Origin: Hyphomicrobiales bacterium
GTDB taxonomy: Bacteria > Pseudomonadota > Alphaproteobacteria > Rhizobiales > Beijerinckiaceae
NCBI GenBank assembly: GCA_900470095.1
Contig: UBZM01000020.1
Coordinates: 1 to 64,000 of the forward strand
Direction: 5' to 3'
DNA length: 64,000 bases
In this document: one piece after another, positions 1 through 8,813 of the stretch
How the letters are laid out: each line of letters starts with the position of its first letter
Position numbering within the stretch: the stretch's first letter is position 1
Program-made: the position numbers and the translations under genes
Notes under the pieces: model-generated
What the model saw: the letters and a program-made list of their open reading frames with translations, nothing else
Databases searched by the model: none
What the model was told of the DNA's origin: nothing

Positions 1-43
1 CGACAAGCGTCATGATGATCGAGACCAGGATGACGCTGTTCAT
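1..43 (-). CDS. ABC transporter permease, second subunit (partial, N-terminus only)
   Basis: Only the first 14 codons are inside the window (MNSVILVSIIMTLV); the gene runs off the left edge. Its ATG overlaps the TGA of the preceding permease in an ATGA arrangement, which implies translational coupling. In nucleoside (BMP-type) ABC transporters two different permeases are normally encoded one after the other, and the hydrophobic start fits the second of them. The assignment rests on position and on this short hydrophobic stretch alone. Confidence 0.6.
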   Translation of the reverse strand, partial: MNSVILVSIIMTLV

Positions 44-1119
44 CGCGACACCACTTTCGCCGGCCTTGCGCTGAAGGCGATGCGATAACGGACCAGCACG
101 TCGGTCGCGAGCAGGAAGAACAGCAGCATCGCCTGGAACATCCCGGTCGCGGCCTGGGGCAGTCGCACGGTCGTCTGGGCGATCTCGCCGCCGACATAGG
201 TTGCCGCCAGAACGACGCCGCCGAGCACGATGCCCAGCGGATGCAGGCGGCCGAGGAAGGCGACGATGATGGCGGTGAAGCCGTAGCCAACCGGGAATTG
301 CGGGGTGAGCTGGCTGAAGGGGCCTGCAGCCTCAAAGATGCCGGCAAGACCCGCGAGCCCGCCGCCGATCAGCAACGTCACCCAGGTCGTCCGTTCGGCG
401 CTGAAGCCACCATGACGCGCCGCAGCCGGTGCGAGCCCGACAACCTTCACCGCATAGCCCGCGGTCGTCTTCTCCAATACGAGCCAGGCAATGACGGCAA
501 TGACGAGTGCAAGCGGAATGCCGAGATGGACGAGCGTCTCGGGGATGACGACCGGCAGCGTCTGATCGGCCGTGAACATCCGCGTCTGCGGGAAGTTGAA
601 GCCGTCCGGATCCTTCCATGGACCGCGCACGAGATAATACAGCACCTGCACCGCGACATAGGTCAGCATCAGGCTGGTCAGGATTTCGCTGACCTGAAGC
701 CTGACCCGCAACAGCGCCGGGACTGCAGCCCAGGCCATGCCGCCGAGGATGCCGGCGAGAGCCATGGCCGGCAGGATCCACCAGCCGCTCATCTCATAGG
801 TGGCGAGGGCAACGCCGGTGCCGGCGATGGCGCCCATGATGTACTGGCCCTCGGCGCCGATATTCCAGACATTGGCGCGAAAACCGATGGCGAGGCCGAG
901 CGCGATCATCACCAGCGGCGCCGCCTTGACGCCGAGATCCGGCCAGCGATGCGGTTCTAGGAAGGGCACGAGGAAGAAGTCGAAGACCGCGGTCAGCCCG
1001 TCATAGCCCATCGCCGTGAAGACCATCGCGCCGGTCACCATGGTGAGCGCGATCGCGATCAGCGGGCTCAGATAGAGCATCGCCCGGCTTGGTTCGCGGC
1101 GGCGGCGCCATTCAAGCAT
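40..1119 (-). CDS. ABC transporter permease, nucleoside/BMP type (YufP-like)
   Basis: A 359-residue integral membrane protein of the BPD_transp_2 superfamily, one of two permeases expected in a purine nucleoside or nucleobase importer. It is hydrophobic throughout, with a first membrane segment at about residues 15-38 and further segments up to the C-terminus. The conserved block around residues 70-95 (GLAIGFRANVWNIGAEGQY) is typical of this permease class. Its start overlaps the end of the ATPase gene by 8 bases (ATGCTTGA), and its stop overlaps the next permease. It sits downstream of xanthine dehydrogenase genes, so a purine-related substrate is inferred. No substrate-binding protein is present in the window; it may lie beyond the left edge. 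Confidence 0.88.
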   Translation of the reverse strand: MLEWRRRREPSRAMLYLSPLIAIALTMVTGAMVFTAMGYDGLTAVFDFFLVPFLEPHRWPDLGVKAAPLVMIALGLAIGFRANVWNIGAEGQYIMGAIAGTGVALATYEMSGWWILPAMALAGILGGMAWAAVPALLRVRLQVSEILTSLMLTYVAVQVLYYLVRGPWKDPDGFNFPQTRMFTADQTLPVVIPETLVHLGIPLALVIAVIAWLVLEKTTAGYAVKVVGLAPAAARHGGFSAERTTWVTLLIGGGLAGLAGIFEAAGPFSQLTPQFPVGYGFTAIIVAFLGRLHPLGIVLGGVVLAATYVGGEIAQTTVRLPQAATGMFQAMLLFFLLATDVLVRYRIAFSARPAKVVSR

Positions 1120-2677
1120 GAGGCGGCGCTCCCTCGGGCTGGGCTGCGCCGTGAATGCCGCCCATCATCAGGCCGATCTCGTCGATCGCGAGTTCCGCGA
1201 CCGGGCGCGGCGGCGAGAGCCGGCCCTCGTTGATGACGCTGAGCCGGTCGGCCAGCTCGAGCAGTTCGTCGAGGTCCTGCGAGATCACCACGACCGCGGA
1301 GCCCTTAGCCGCCAGATCGACCAGCGCCTGCCGGATCGCCGCTGCCGCGCCCGCATCGACCCCCCAGGTTGGCTGCGAGACCACGAGGACGCCTGGCTCC
1401 TGGCCGATCTCGCGGCCCATGATGAATTTCTGCAGATTACCCCCGGACAATGAGCGGGCCGGAGAACCTGGACCGGTGGTGCGTACATCGAACCGGCCGA
1501 TGACGGCTTGGGCGAAGCGCCGAACCGCCCCGAGACGGATGAAGCCGCGTGGCGCCAGCGGCAGCCGGTAGCGCGCCGTCAGGATGGCGTTCTCCGCCAG
1601 CGAGAAATCCGGCACGGCGGCGTGTCCGTTGCGCTCCTCCGGAACGCAGGCGAGGCCGGCGCTGCGCCGCTCGCCCGCCCCCTCGCTGCCGACGGACTTG
1701 CCGTCGAGCATGATGGCGTTCGGCACCGCGCTGAGGCGTTCGCCGGACAGGGCGCCGAGCAGCTCGGCCTGGCCGTTTCCGGCGACGCCGGCGATGCCGA
1801 GGATTTCGCCGGCCCGTGCCTCGAAGCTGATGTCGCGCAAGCTCGTGCCGAAGGGCGGCTCACCGTGCAGGGAGAGGCCCGACACGATCAGCCGGCGCTT
1901 GCCGATCCTGCCGGAATGGGCGTTCTCGATCTGGCGCAATTCGGCGCCGATCATGAGTTCGGCCATGCGCCGTGTCGTCTCCTGCCGCGGGTCGCAGGTC
2001 GCGACGACTCGGCCGGCGCGGAGGATCGTGGCGGTGTCGCACAAGGCTTTGATCTCGTGCAGCTTGTGGCTGATGTAGAGGATCGAGCAGCCTTCGGATG
2101 CGATCTGCCGCAAAGTCTCGAACAGACGCTCGACTTCCTGCGGTGTCAGGACCGAGGTCGGCTCGTCCATGATCAGGAGCTTCGGCTTCTGCAGCAGGCA
2201 GCGGACGATCTCGATGCGCTGCCGTTCGCCGACCGAGAGCGTATGGACCTCGCGCTCGGGATCGAGCGGCAGCGAATAGCTTTGCAGAACCTTGGCGACT
2301 CGGGTCTTCAGCTCGTCGCGATCCACGGCCTCGTCGAGGCCGAGCGCAATATTCTCGATCACCGTCATCGCATCGAACAGCGAGAAATGCTGGAAGACCA
2401 TGCCGATGCCGAGCCTCCGCGCCGCCTTGGGCGAGGGGATCGAGACCGGCTTGCCATCCCAGGAGATGTCGCCTGAATCGGCCTGCTGAACGCCGTAGAT
2501 GATCTTGACCAGCGTCGACTTGCCGGCTCCGTTCTCGCCGAGCAGGGCGTGGATCTCGCCTGGCTTCACGCTGAAGCTGATATCGTCATTGGCCTTCACG
2601 CCGGGAAAGCTCTTGGAGATGCCCGACAGCACGAGTCGGGGCGGCGTATCCGTCCTGTCATGCGGCGACGCCGTCAT
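1112..2677 (-). CDS. ABC transporter ATP-binding protein, double-cassette nucleoside type
   Basis: A 521-residue protein with two tandem ABC cassettes, powering the adjacent permeases. The first cassette has Walker A GENGAGKST (about 47-55), a signature LSVGERQR and Walker B LLIMDEPTS. The second has a degenerate Walker A (GVAGNGQAE) and an LSGGNLQK signature, the asymmetry usual for sugar and nucleoside (YufO/RbsA-like) importers. The start MTASPHD is preferred because GGGCAGGAG lies just upstream; an upstream in-frame start would overlap xdhC more deeply. With this start it still overlaps the xdhC end by 20 bases. It belongs to the xdh operon, so a purine substrate is inferred, not shown. 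Confidence 0.9.
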   Translation of the reverse strand: MTASPHDRTDTPPRLVLSGISKSFPGVKANDDISFSVKPGEIHALLGENGAGKSTLVKIIYGVQQADSGDISWDGKPVSIPSPKAARRLGIGMVFQHFSLFDAMTVIENIALGLDEAVDRDELKTRVAKVLQSYSLPLDPEREVHTLSVGERQRIEIVRCLLQKPKLLIMDEPTSVLTPQEVERLFETLRQIASEGCSILYISHKLHEIKALCDTATILRAGRVVATCDPRQETTRRMAELMIGAELRQIENAHSGRIGKRRLIVSGLSLHGEPPFGTSLRDISFEARAGEILGIAGVAGNGQAELLGALSGERLSAVPNAIMLDGKSVGSEGAGERRSAGLACVPEERNGHAAVPDFSLAENAILTARYRLPLAPRGFIRLGAVRRFAQAVIGRFDVRTTGPGSPARSLSGGNLQKFIMGREIGQEPGVLVVSQPTWGVDAGAAAAIRQALVDLAAKGSAVVVISQDLDELLELADRLSVINEGRLSPPRPVAELAIDEIGLMMGGIHGAAQPEGAPPHA

Positions 2678-3536
2678 CTCCTGCCCTTCTCCCCGGACCC
2701 TGTCGGCCCTGCCCCACGCTTTGCCCGGAAGCCCGTTGCTTGGCAAGCAAGCTCCGCACCAGCTCGGCTGCCGTCAAGGCGGCGATGACCTCGGGGCGCT
2801 TGTCGTCCACATCATCCCCGCCGATTGGGCAGGTCAGGCGGGCCAAGGCATCGCTTGCAGGGTGGCGGCGGCGAAAGCTCGCGACGAAGCGCGCGCGCTT
2901 CGTCGCCGAGCCGATCATGCCGACATAGGCCGCATCCCCGCGCAGCAGCGCAGCCTCGGTCAGCCGATAGTCGAGCGCATGGCTGTGGGAGAGGATGACG
3001 AAGGCCGTGCCGGGCTGGGCCGACGCGATGGCCTCGACCGGGTCGTCCAGTCGTACCTGCGCGACCCCATCGGGAAGGTCGTGCATCTGGCCTTCGCGAT
3101 CGTCGATCAGAATGACCGTCAGCGGCAGGCGCATGAGAGCCTCGGCAAGCGCCCGCCCGGTATGGCCGGCGCCGAGGATGAGGACGGCAGGTTGCGCTGC
3201 GCGCCTTGCCGCTTCGGCGGCGTGGAGAGTCGCGAGATGGCACGGCCTGGCCCGCTCCAGCACGACACCGACCCGGCCGCCGCAGCACTGGCCCATTTGC
3301 GGCCCAAGCGGAATATCGAGGCGTCGCGAGGTCTCGCTGCTCGCCAGCATCTCAAGGGCGATGTCGGTACAGTGGAATTCGAGCTGGCCGCCGCCGATCG
3401 TCCCGGAATTGCCCTCGCCGGTGACGACCATCGTCGCGCCGGTTTCGCGTGGGGTCGATCCTTCGGCGCGCTCGATGCTGACAAGGATGGCGCCTTGCTC
3501 GAGATGGGCTTCGAGGAAAGTCGCCAGCCCGGTCAT
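2658..3536 (-). CDS. xdhC: Xanthine dehydrogenase accessory protein XdhC
   Basis: A 292-residue maturation factor of the XdhC/CoxI family, which in Rhodobacter binds molybdenum cofactor and supports its sulfuration and insertion into XdhB. The N-terminal part carries the family block ending in GTIGGGQLE and the cysteine pair in GQCCGG (Cys84-Cys85). The C-terminal part is a Rossmann-like domain starting at PAVLILGAGHTG, with the late block YVGMIGSATKRA. The ATG overlaps the xdhB stop as ATGA, which fixes this start; an open frame continues upstream but is antisense-like composition inside xdhB. It is third in the operon xdhA-xdhB-xdhC. Confidence 0.93.
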   Translation of the reverse strand: MTGLATFLEAHLEQGAILVSIERAEGSTPRETGATMVVTGEGNSGTIGGGQLEFHCTDIALEMLASSETSRRLDIPLGPQMGQCCGGRVGVVLERARPCHLATLHAAEAARRAAQPAVLILGAGHTGRALAEALMRLPLTVILIDDREGQMHDLPDGVAQVRLDDPVEAIASAQPGTAFVILSHSHALDYRLTEAALLRGDAAYVGMIGSATKRARFVASFRRRHPASDALARLTCPIGGDDVDDKRPEVIAALTAAELVRSLLAKQRASGQSVGQGRQGPGRRAGDDGVAA

Positions 3537-5884
3537 GGTGCCGCGCCCCGTGCCTGTTCCCGTACGCGGTCGATCGCATCGAGTACACGCTCCGGCGTCG
3601 CCGGCGCGTCGAGACGGGGACAGAAGCGATGGTCGCCGACGCTGGCGACCGCGTCCGACAAGGCGTGGAGCACGCTGATCGCCAGCATCAGCGGCGGCTC
3701 CCCGACGGCCTTGGAGCGGTGGATCGTCGGCTCGCGATTGGGGGCGTTCTCCAGCAGGTCGACATTGAAGATGCGCGGCCGGTCGGAGGCGACGGGGATC
3801 TTGTAGGTCGAGGGCGCATGGGTCTTGAGCCGGCCTTTGTCGTCCCACCAGAGTTCCTCGGCGGTGAGCCAGCCCATGCCCTGCACGAAGCCGCCCTCGA
3901 TCTGGCCCTTGTCGATCGCCGGGTTCAGCGAGGTGCCGCAATCATGCAGGATGTCGACCCGCTCGACCTTATACTCGCCGGTGAGCGTGTCGATCGCGAC
4001 TTCGGCCGCAGCCGCGCCATAGGCGAAATAATAGAACGGGTGGCCACGCCCGGCCTTGCGATCCCAATGGATCTTCGGCGTCGCGTAGAAGCCGGTCGCC
4101 GAGAGCTGGACGCGGGCCATGTAGGCCGCCGCGACGAATTCGGCGAAACTCATCTCCTGCGTGCCGATCCTGATCCGGCCCGGCAGGAAGGCAATCTCCT
4201 CGGCTGCAACCTCCCAGCGCTTCGAGGCAAAGGCGACGAGCCGTGCCTTGATCGTCTCGCAGGCATCGAGCGCGGCCATGCCGTTGAGATCGGAGCCGGA
4301 GGAGGCGGCCGTCGCCGACGTGTTCGGCACCTTGCCGGTGGTCGTCGCGGTGATCTTGATCCGGTCGAGGCCGATCCCGAAGGCCTGGGCCACGACCTGC
4401 GCCACCTTCACATAGAGGCCCTGGCCCATCTCGGTGCCGCCATGGTTCAGCGCCACCGTGCCGTCCGTGTAGACATGCACCAGGGCGCCGGCCTGATTGT
4501 ACCAGGTCGCGGTGAAGGAGATGCCGAACTTGACCGGAGTCAGCGCGATGCCGCGCTTGATGACCGGGCTCTTGCGATTGCCCTCACGGATCGCCGTCTG
4601 GCGCACGCGGTAATCGCAACGCCGCTCGAGCTCGGCGATTACGTCGCCGGCGATATTGTCCTCGACCTGCTGGTGATAGGGCGTGATGTCGCGGCCGACC
4701 GCGCCATAGAGATTGCGCCTGCGGATCTCGAGCGGGTCGAGCCCGGTCGCAAAGGCAACCTCCTCGATGAAGCGTTCCGCGCCGACCATGCCCTGGGGGC
4801 CGCCGAAGCCGCGGAAGGCCGTGTTCGAAACGGTGTTGGTCCGCAGTGGCTGCGAGCGTGCGCGCACCGCCGGGTAGAAATAGCAATTGTCCATGTGGAA
4901 CAGCGCGCGGTCCGTGACCGGGCCCGAGAGATCGGCGTTCCAGCCGCAGCGCGCCGCATAGACCGCGTCCACCGCGTGAATATGCCCCTCGTCATCGAAG
5001 CCGATCTCGTAATCGACCACGAAATCATGGCGCTTGCCGGTGATGACCATATCGTCGTCGCGGTCGGGCCGGAGCTTGACCGGGCGCTTCAGCTTGCGGG
5101 CAGCGAGCGCGGCGACGCAGGCGAAGAGATTCGCCTGGGTTTCCTTGCCGCCAAAGCCGCCGCCCATGCGCCGCACCTCGATGGTGACGGCGTGGGAGCC
5201 GACGCCGAGCACCTGCGCGACCATGTGCTGGACTTCGCTCGGATGCTGCGTCGAGGACAGCACCAGCATGTCTTCGTCCTCGCCGGGGATGGCGAGCGCG
5301 ATCTGGCTCTCCAGATAGAAATGATCCTGCCCGCCGATCTCCATCGACCCCTTGAGCCGGCGCGGGCTGGCGGCAAGCGCACCGGCCACATCACCGCGCT
5401 CCAGCTTCAGCGGGTCGGTGACAAGCTCGCCGCCGGCCGCGCGGGCCGCTGCGACATCGAGCAGCGGAGCGGCTTCCTCATAGGCCGCCTTGGCCAGCGC
5501 GGCGGCGCGGCGCGCCAGATCGCGGGTTTCCGCGATGACCGCGAAAAGCGGCTGGCCGTGATGCAGGATAGTCTGCGTCGTGAAGACAGGCTCGTCATGC
5601 CGATGCGTCGAGCTGATGTCGTTCGCGCCCGGAATATCCTCTGCCGTCAGCACGGTCAGCACGCCGGGTGCCGTGCGCACAGCCGCGAGGTCGAGTGATA
5701 TCAGCCGCCCATGCGCGACCTCGGAAAGGCCGAGATAGGCATGCGCGAGGCCGGCCGGCTCGGCGATGTCGTCGATGTAGAGGGCCTCGCCAGCGACATG
5801 CTTGGCGGCGGAATCATGATTGCTGGACCGGCCGAGCGGCCCGGCTACGGCCTCGGTCTCAAGCCGTTTGCGCGCGTCAGCCAT
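3533..5884 (-). CDS. xdhB: Xanthine dehydrogenase, molybdopterin-binding large subunit
   Basis: A 783-residue catalytic subunit that hydroxylates hypoxanthine and xanthine to urate at a molybdenum-pterin centre. Visible motifs are GGFGGKE and FRGFGGPQG, both cofactor and substrate contact regions, and the C-terminal KAVGEPPLML containing the glutamate that acts as catalytic base in this family. Length matches the bacterial XdhB subunit. The start MADARKRL overlaps the xdhA stop by 8 bases (ATGGCTGA). The subunit should pair with the XdhA product in a heterotetramer in the cytoplasm. Electrons then pass to the iron-sulfur and FAD domains of XdhA. Confidence 0.95.
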   Translation of the reverse strand: MADARKRLETEAVAGPLGRSSNHDSAAKHVAGEALYIDDIAEPAGLAHAYLGLSEVAHGRLISLDLAAVRTAPGVLTVLTAEDIPGANDISSTHRHDEPVFTTQTILHHGQPLFAVIAETRDLARRAAALAKAAYEEAAPLLDVAAARAAGGELVTDPLKLERGDVAGALAASPRRLKGSMEIGGQDHFYLESQIALAIPGEDEDMLVLSSTQHPSEVQHMVAQVLGVGSHAVTIEVRRMGGGFGGKETQANLFACVAALAARKLKRPVKLRPDRDDDMVITGKRHDFVVDYEIGFDDEGHIHAVDAVYAARCGWNADLSGPVTDRALFHMDNCYFYPAVRARSQPLRTNTVSNTAFRGFGGPQGMVGAERFIEEVAFATGLDPLEIRRRNLYGAVGRDITPYHQQVEDNIAGDVIAELERRCDYRVRQTAIREGNRKSPVIKRGIALTPVKFGISFTATWYNQAGALVHVYTDGTVALNHGGTEMGQGLYVKVAQVVAQAFGIGLDRIKITATTTGKVPNTSATAASSGSDLNGMAALDACETIKARLVAFASKRWEVAAEEIAFLPGRIRIGTQEMSFAEFVAAAYMARVQLSATGFYATPKIHWDRKAGRGHPFYYFAYGAAAAEVAIDTLTGEYKVERVDILHDCGTSLNPAIDKGQIEGGFVQGMGWLTAEELWWDDKGRLKTHAPSTYKIPVASDRPRIFNVDLLENAPNREPTIHRSKAVGEPPLMLAISVLHALSDAVASVGDHRFCPRLDAPATPERVLDAIDRVREQARGAAP

Positions 5885-7355
5885 GGGCGACCTCCGCAAG
5901 CAGGCCCGCGACGCGGGTGTCGACGTCAGGTGCCGTCGTTTCGATCAGGAACCGGCGCAGGAGATTGCCGGCCACCTTCAGCCGGTACGCCGCCGAGGCG
6001 CGCATGTCGGTCAGCGGTGTGAAATCCCGGGGCAGGGCGGCGATGGCGGCAGCGACCGCAGCCTCGTCCCAATCCCTCCCCAGCAGCGCGGCTTCCGCGG
6101 CTGCCGCCCGTTTCGGGATACCCGCCATGCCGCCATAGGCGAGCCGTGCCTCGCTCACCCTATTGGCTTCGTCGAGACGCAGCAGGAAGGCGCCGCACAC
6201 AGCCGAGATGTCCTCGTCGAAGCGCTTTGAGATCTTCGAAATGTGGAACAGAGCGTCACTCTGCAGTTTCGGCACCAGCACGGCCTCGACGAATTCGCCT
6301 GGCTTCCGGTCCTGGCGGCGATAGTCGAGGAAGAAGGCTTCGAGCGGCAGCGCGCGCCGCTCGCTGCCGCGCCGCAGCACCAGCCTTGCACCAAGCGCAA
6401 TCAGCGCAGGCGGCAGATCGCCGATCGGTGAGCCATTGGCGATATTGCCGCCGATCGTCCCGGCATTGCGCACCTGCTCGCCGCCGAAGCGGCGCATCAG
6501 CTCGTCGAGCTGCGGCGAGAGCGCCGCGAGTGCCGTGCGGACATCGATATGGTTCACCATGGCGCCGATGCGCAGATGCTCCCCCTCGTCGCTGACCGCA
6601 CGCAGAGCCTCGATGCGGCCGAGATGGATGACGGTTTGCGGCTGCTGCATCCCCTTGGTGATCCAGAGACCGACATCGGTCGCGCCGGCGACGAGAATGG
6701 CCTCGGGATGGGAGATGACGAGATGGGCGAGGGCGTCTGTTGTCGTCGGAGACAGGAAACGCCGCGCGCCATGGGTGAGCGTCAGCGTCTCCTGATCCAC
6801 GAAAGCGTGCAGGCGGGCGGCGATGCCGGGCGCCGAAAGCGCGAAGCGATCCTGCGTCCGGTCGGTATGCTCGTAGAGGCGCCGGGCCGCGGCGGTGATC
6901 GGCTCGTAGCCGGTGCAGCGGCAGAGATTGCCCGCGAGCGCGTCCTCGATCCGCCGCAGCTCCGGCACGGGCTCGTTCAGCCAGAGCGCGAGGAGCGACA
7001 TCACGAAGCCCGGCGTGCAGAAGCCGCATTGCGAGCCGTGGCAGTCGACCATCGCCTGCTGCACCGGGTGCAGGCGTCCGTCCGCGCCCTTCAGGTGCTC
7101 GACGGTGAGCAGATGGCAGCCATCGAGGGTCGGCAGGAAGCGGATGCAGGCGTTGATCGCCTCATAGCGCAATCGGCCGCCGTCGAGCCGCCCGACGACG
7201 ACGGTGCAGGCTCCGCAATCGCCTTCGGCACAGCCTTCCTTCGTACCGGTCCGGCGGCGCCCGAGGCGCAGCCAGTCGAGCAGCGTCAACGTCGGATCGC
7301 AGGACGCGATCTCGACCAGCTCATCGCCGTAGAGGAAGCGCACTATCTCACGCAT
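5877..7355 (-). CDS. xdhA: Xanthine dehydrogenase small subunit (2Fe-2S and FAD domains)
   Basis: A 492-residue electron-transfer subunit. The N-terminal plant-type ferredoxin domain has Cys42, Cys47 and Cys50 in GCAEGDCGAC. The second [2Fe-2S] domain has QCGFCTPG and a later CRCTGY motif. The C-terminal half is the FAD-binding domain with GGNIANGSPIGD. MREIVRFL matches the usual N-terminus of rhizobial XdhA. A GTG 18 bases upstream is an alternative, and neither start has a well-spaced Shine-Dalgarno. It is the first gene of the xdh-transporter operon, divergent from guaD; an inverted repeat lies just upstream. Confidence 0.94.
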   Translation of the reverse strand: MREIVRFLYGDELVEIASCDPTLTLLDWLRLGRRRTGTKEGCAEGDCGACTVVVGRLDGGRLRYEAINACIRFLPTLDGCHLLTVEHLKGADGRLHPVQQAMVDCHGSQCGFCTPGFVMSLLALWLNEPVPELRRIEDALAGNLCRCTGYEPITAAARRLYEHTDRTQDRFALSAPGIAARLHAFVDQETLTLTHGARRFLSPTTTDALAHLVISHPEAILVAGATDVGLWITKGMQQPQTVIHLGRIEALRAVSDEGEHLRIGAMVNHIDVRTALAALSPQLDELMRRFGGEQVRNAGTIGGNIANGSPIGDLPPALIALGARLVLRRGSERRALPLEAFFLDYRRQDRKPGEFVEAVLVPKLQSDALFHISKISKRFDEDISAVCGAFLLRLDEANRVSEARLAYGGMAGIPKRAAAAEAALLGRDWDEAAVAAAIAALPRDFTPLTDMRASAAYRLKVAGNLLRRFLIETTAPDVDTRVAGLLAEVAHG

Positions 7356-7383
7356 GGCGGCCCGGCCGCTCACAGATCCAAAT

Positions 7384-7404
7384 CATGCCTCCAGATTAGG
7401 CATG
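7384..7404. promoter_or_regulatory. Inverted repeat between xdhA and guaD, candidate operator
   Basis: A perfect 7-base inverted repeat, CATGCCT ... AGGCATG, with a 7-base spacer lies in the roughly 120-base region between the divergent xdhA and guaD starts. Its size and symmetry suit a dimeric regulator (LysR- or GntR-like). On the xdhA side it overlaps the GGAGG nearest the xdhA start, so a bound protein could block that gene directly. No regulator gene lies next to it. The operator role is inferred from position and symmetry only. Confidence 0.45.
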
Positions 7405-7472
7405 TTCGACGCTTGGCCGAAAGCTTTGATTTGGTGCAGATATGACGTGATTTTGAGGCGGAGCACGAGCCC

Positions 7473-8813
7473 GTGAACGAAGACCGTCACCTTCGCGCCC
7501 TGCGTGGCCGCCTGCTCTGGTTCGTCGGCGATCCCGAGACCGCGGGCGAAGCGGCGCATCGCTATATCGAGGACGGTCTGATCCTCATCTGCGATGGATT
7601 GATCACGGCCGTCGGCGCTGCATCGGAACTGCTGCCGACGCTGCCGGCGGAGGCGGAAATCGTCGATCATCGGCCAAACCTGATCATGCCGGGCTTCATC
7701 GATGCGCATCTGCACATGCCGCAGACTCAGGTGATCGCCTCTTATGGTGCGCAGCTGATGGAGTGGCTGAACAAATACACCTTCGTGGAGGAGCAGAAGC
7801 TGGCGCAGCAGGGCCATCCGGAGAAGCTGACGCGTTTCCTGCTGGACGAGTTGCTGGCGAGCGGCACCACCACGGCAGCGGTCTACTGCTCCGTCCACCC
7901 GCAGTCGGCCGAAGCCTTCTTTGCCGAATCCGAGCGCCGCAACACGCGGATGATCGCGGGCAAGGTGATGATGGACCGCAACGCCCCGCCGGCACTGACC
8001 GATACAGCCGAGAGCAGCTATGCCGACAGCAAGGCCCTGATCGAGCGCTGGCATGGCCGGGGACGCCAGCTCTATGCAATCACGCCCCGCTTTGCGGTGA
8101 CCTCGACGCCGGAACAACTCACGGCTGCCGGACGGCTCGCCTCGGAACATCCGGATTGTTTCGTCCAGACCCATATCAACGAGAACCAGGCCGAGATCAC
8201 GCTCGCCCGCCAGCTTTACCCGGCCGCCGATGACTATGCCGGCATCTATCGCGATTACGGCCTGCTCGGCCGCAAGAGCCTGATGGGCCACTGCATCCAC
8301 ATGACCAAGCATGAATGGCGCGCCTTTGCCGAGGCCGGTGCCGTCGCCGTCTTCTGTCCGACGTCGAACCTCTTTCTCGGTTCAGGCCTGTTCGACTGGG
8401 CCCGGGCGAAGCGGGAGGGCGTGCGGATTGCGGTCGCGACCGATATCGGCGGCGGCACCAGCTACTCGATGCTGAGGACCATGGCCGAGGCCTACAAGGT
8501 GCTGCACCTGCAGGGCCAGTCGCTTTCCGCGTTCGCGGCGCTGCATGCGATCACGCGCGGCAATGCGGTGGCGCTCGGGCTCGAACATCTCATCGGCTCG
8601 CTTGAACTTGGCCGTGAGGCGGATGTCGTGGTGCTCGACCCGGCTGCGACGCGGGCGATGGCGCATCGGCTGGAAACAGCGCGCGATCTGGCCGAGGAAT
8701 TGTTCGTGCTCGTCACGCTGGGTGACGAGCGCAATGTCGCCGCGACCTATGTCGCGGGGGAGCGTGTGGGCAATCAGCCCAGCACGCCGCCCTTCCTGGC
8801 GAAGTCGATATAG
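7473..8813 (+). CDS. guaD: Guanine deaminase
   Basis: A 446-residue zinc amidohydrolase that converts guanine to xanthine plus ammonia, supplying the substrate for the divergent xanthine dehydrogenase. Metal and active-site motifs are PGFIDAHLHMPQ (His79, His81), QTHINEN, MGHCIHM and ATDIGGGTS, all in the expected order for bacterial GuaD. Length is typical. The start is GTG, preceded by GGCGGAG at suitable spacing. The 3' end overlaps the convergent transaminase gene by 40 bases. Confidence 0.94.
   Translation: MNEDRHLRALRGRLLWFVGDPETAGEAAHRYIEDGLILICDGLITAVGAASELLPTLPAEAEIVDHRPNLIMPGFIDAHLHMPQTQVIASYGAQLMEWLNKYTFVEEQKLAQQGHPEKLTRFLLDELLASGTTTAAVYCSVHPQSAEAFFAESERRNTRMIAGKVMMDRNAPPALTDTAESSYADSKALIERWHGRGRQLYAITPRFAVTSTPEQLTAAGRLASEHPDCFVQTHINENQAEITLARQLYPAADDYAGIYRDYGLLGRKSLMGHCIHMTKHEWRAFAEAGAVAVFCPTSNLFLGSGLFDWARAKREGVRIAVATDIGGGTSYSMLRTMAEAYKVLHLQGQSLSAFAALHAITRGNAVALGLEHLIGSLELGREADVVVLDPAATRAMAHRLETARDLAEELFVLVTLGDERNVAATYVAGERVGNQPSTPPFLAKSI

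Noticed and set aside
3629..5698. A 689-codon open frame on the plus strand opposite xdhB
   Set aside because: Shadow of xdhB caused by third-position GC bias; no motif or plausible start signal.
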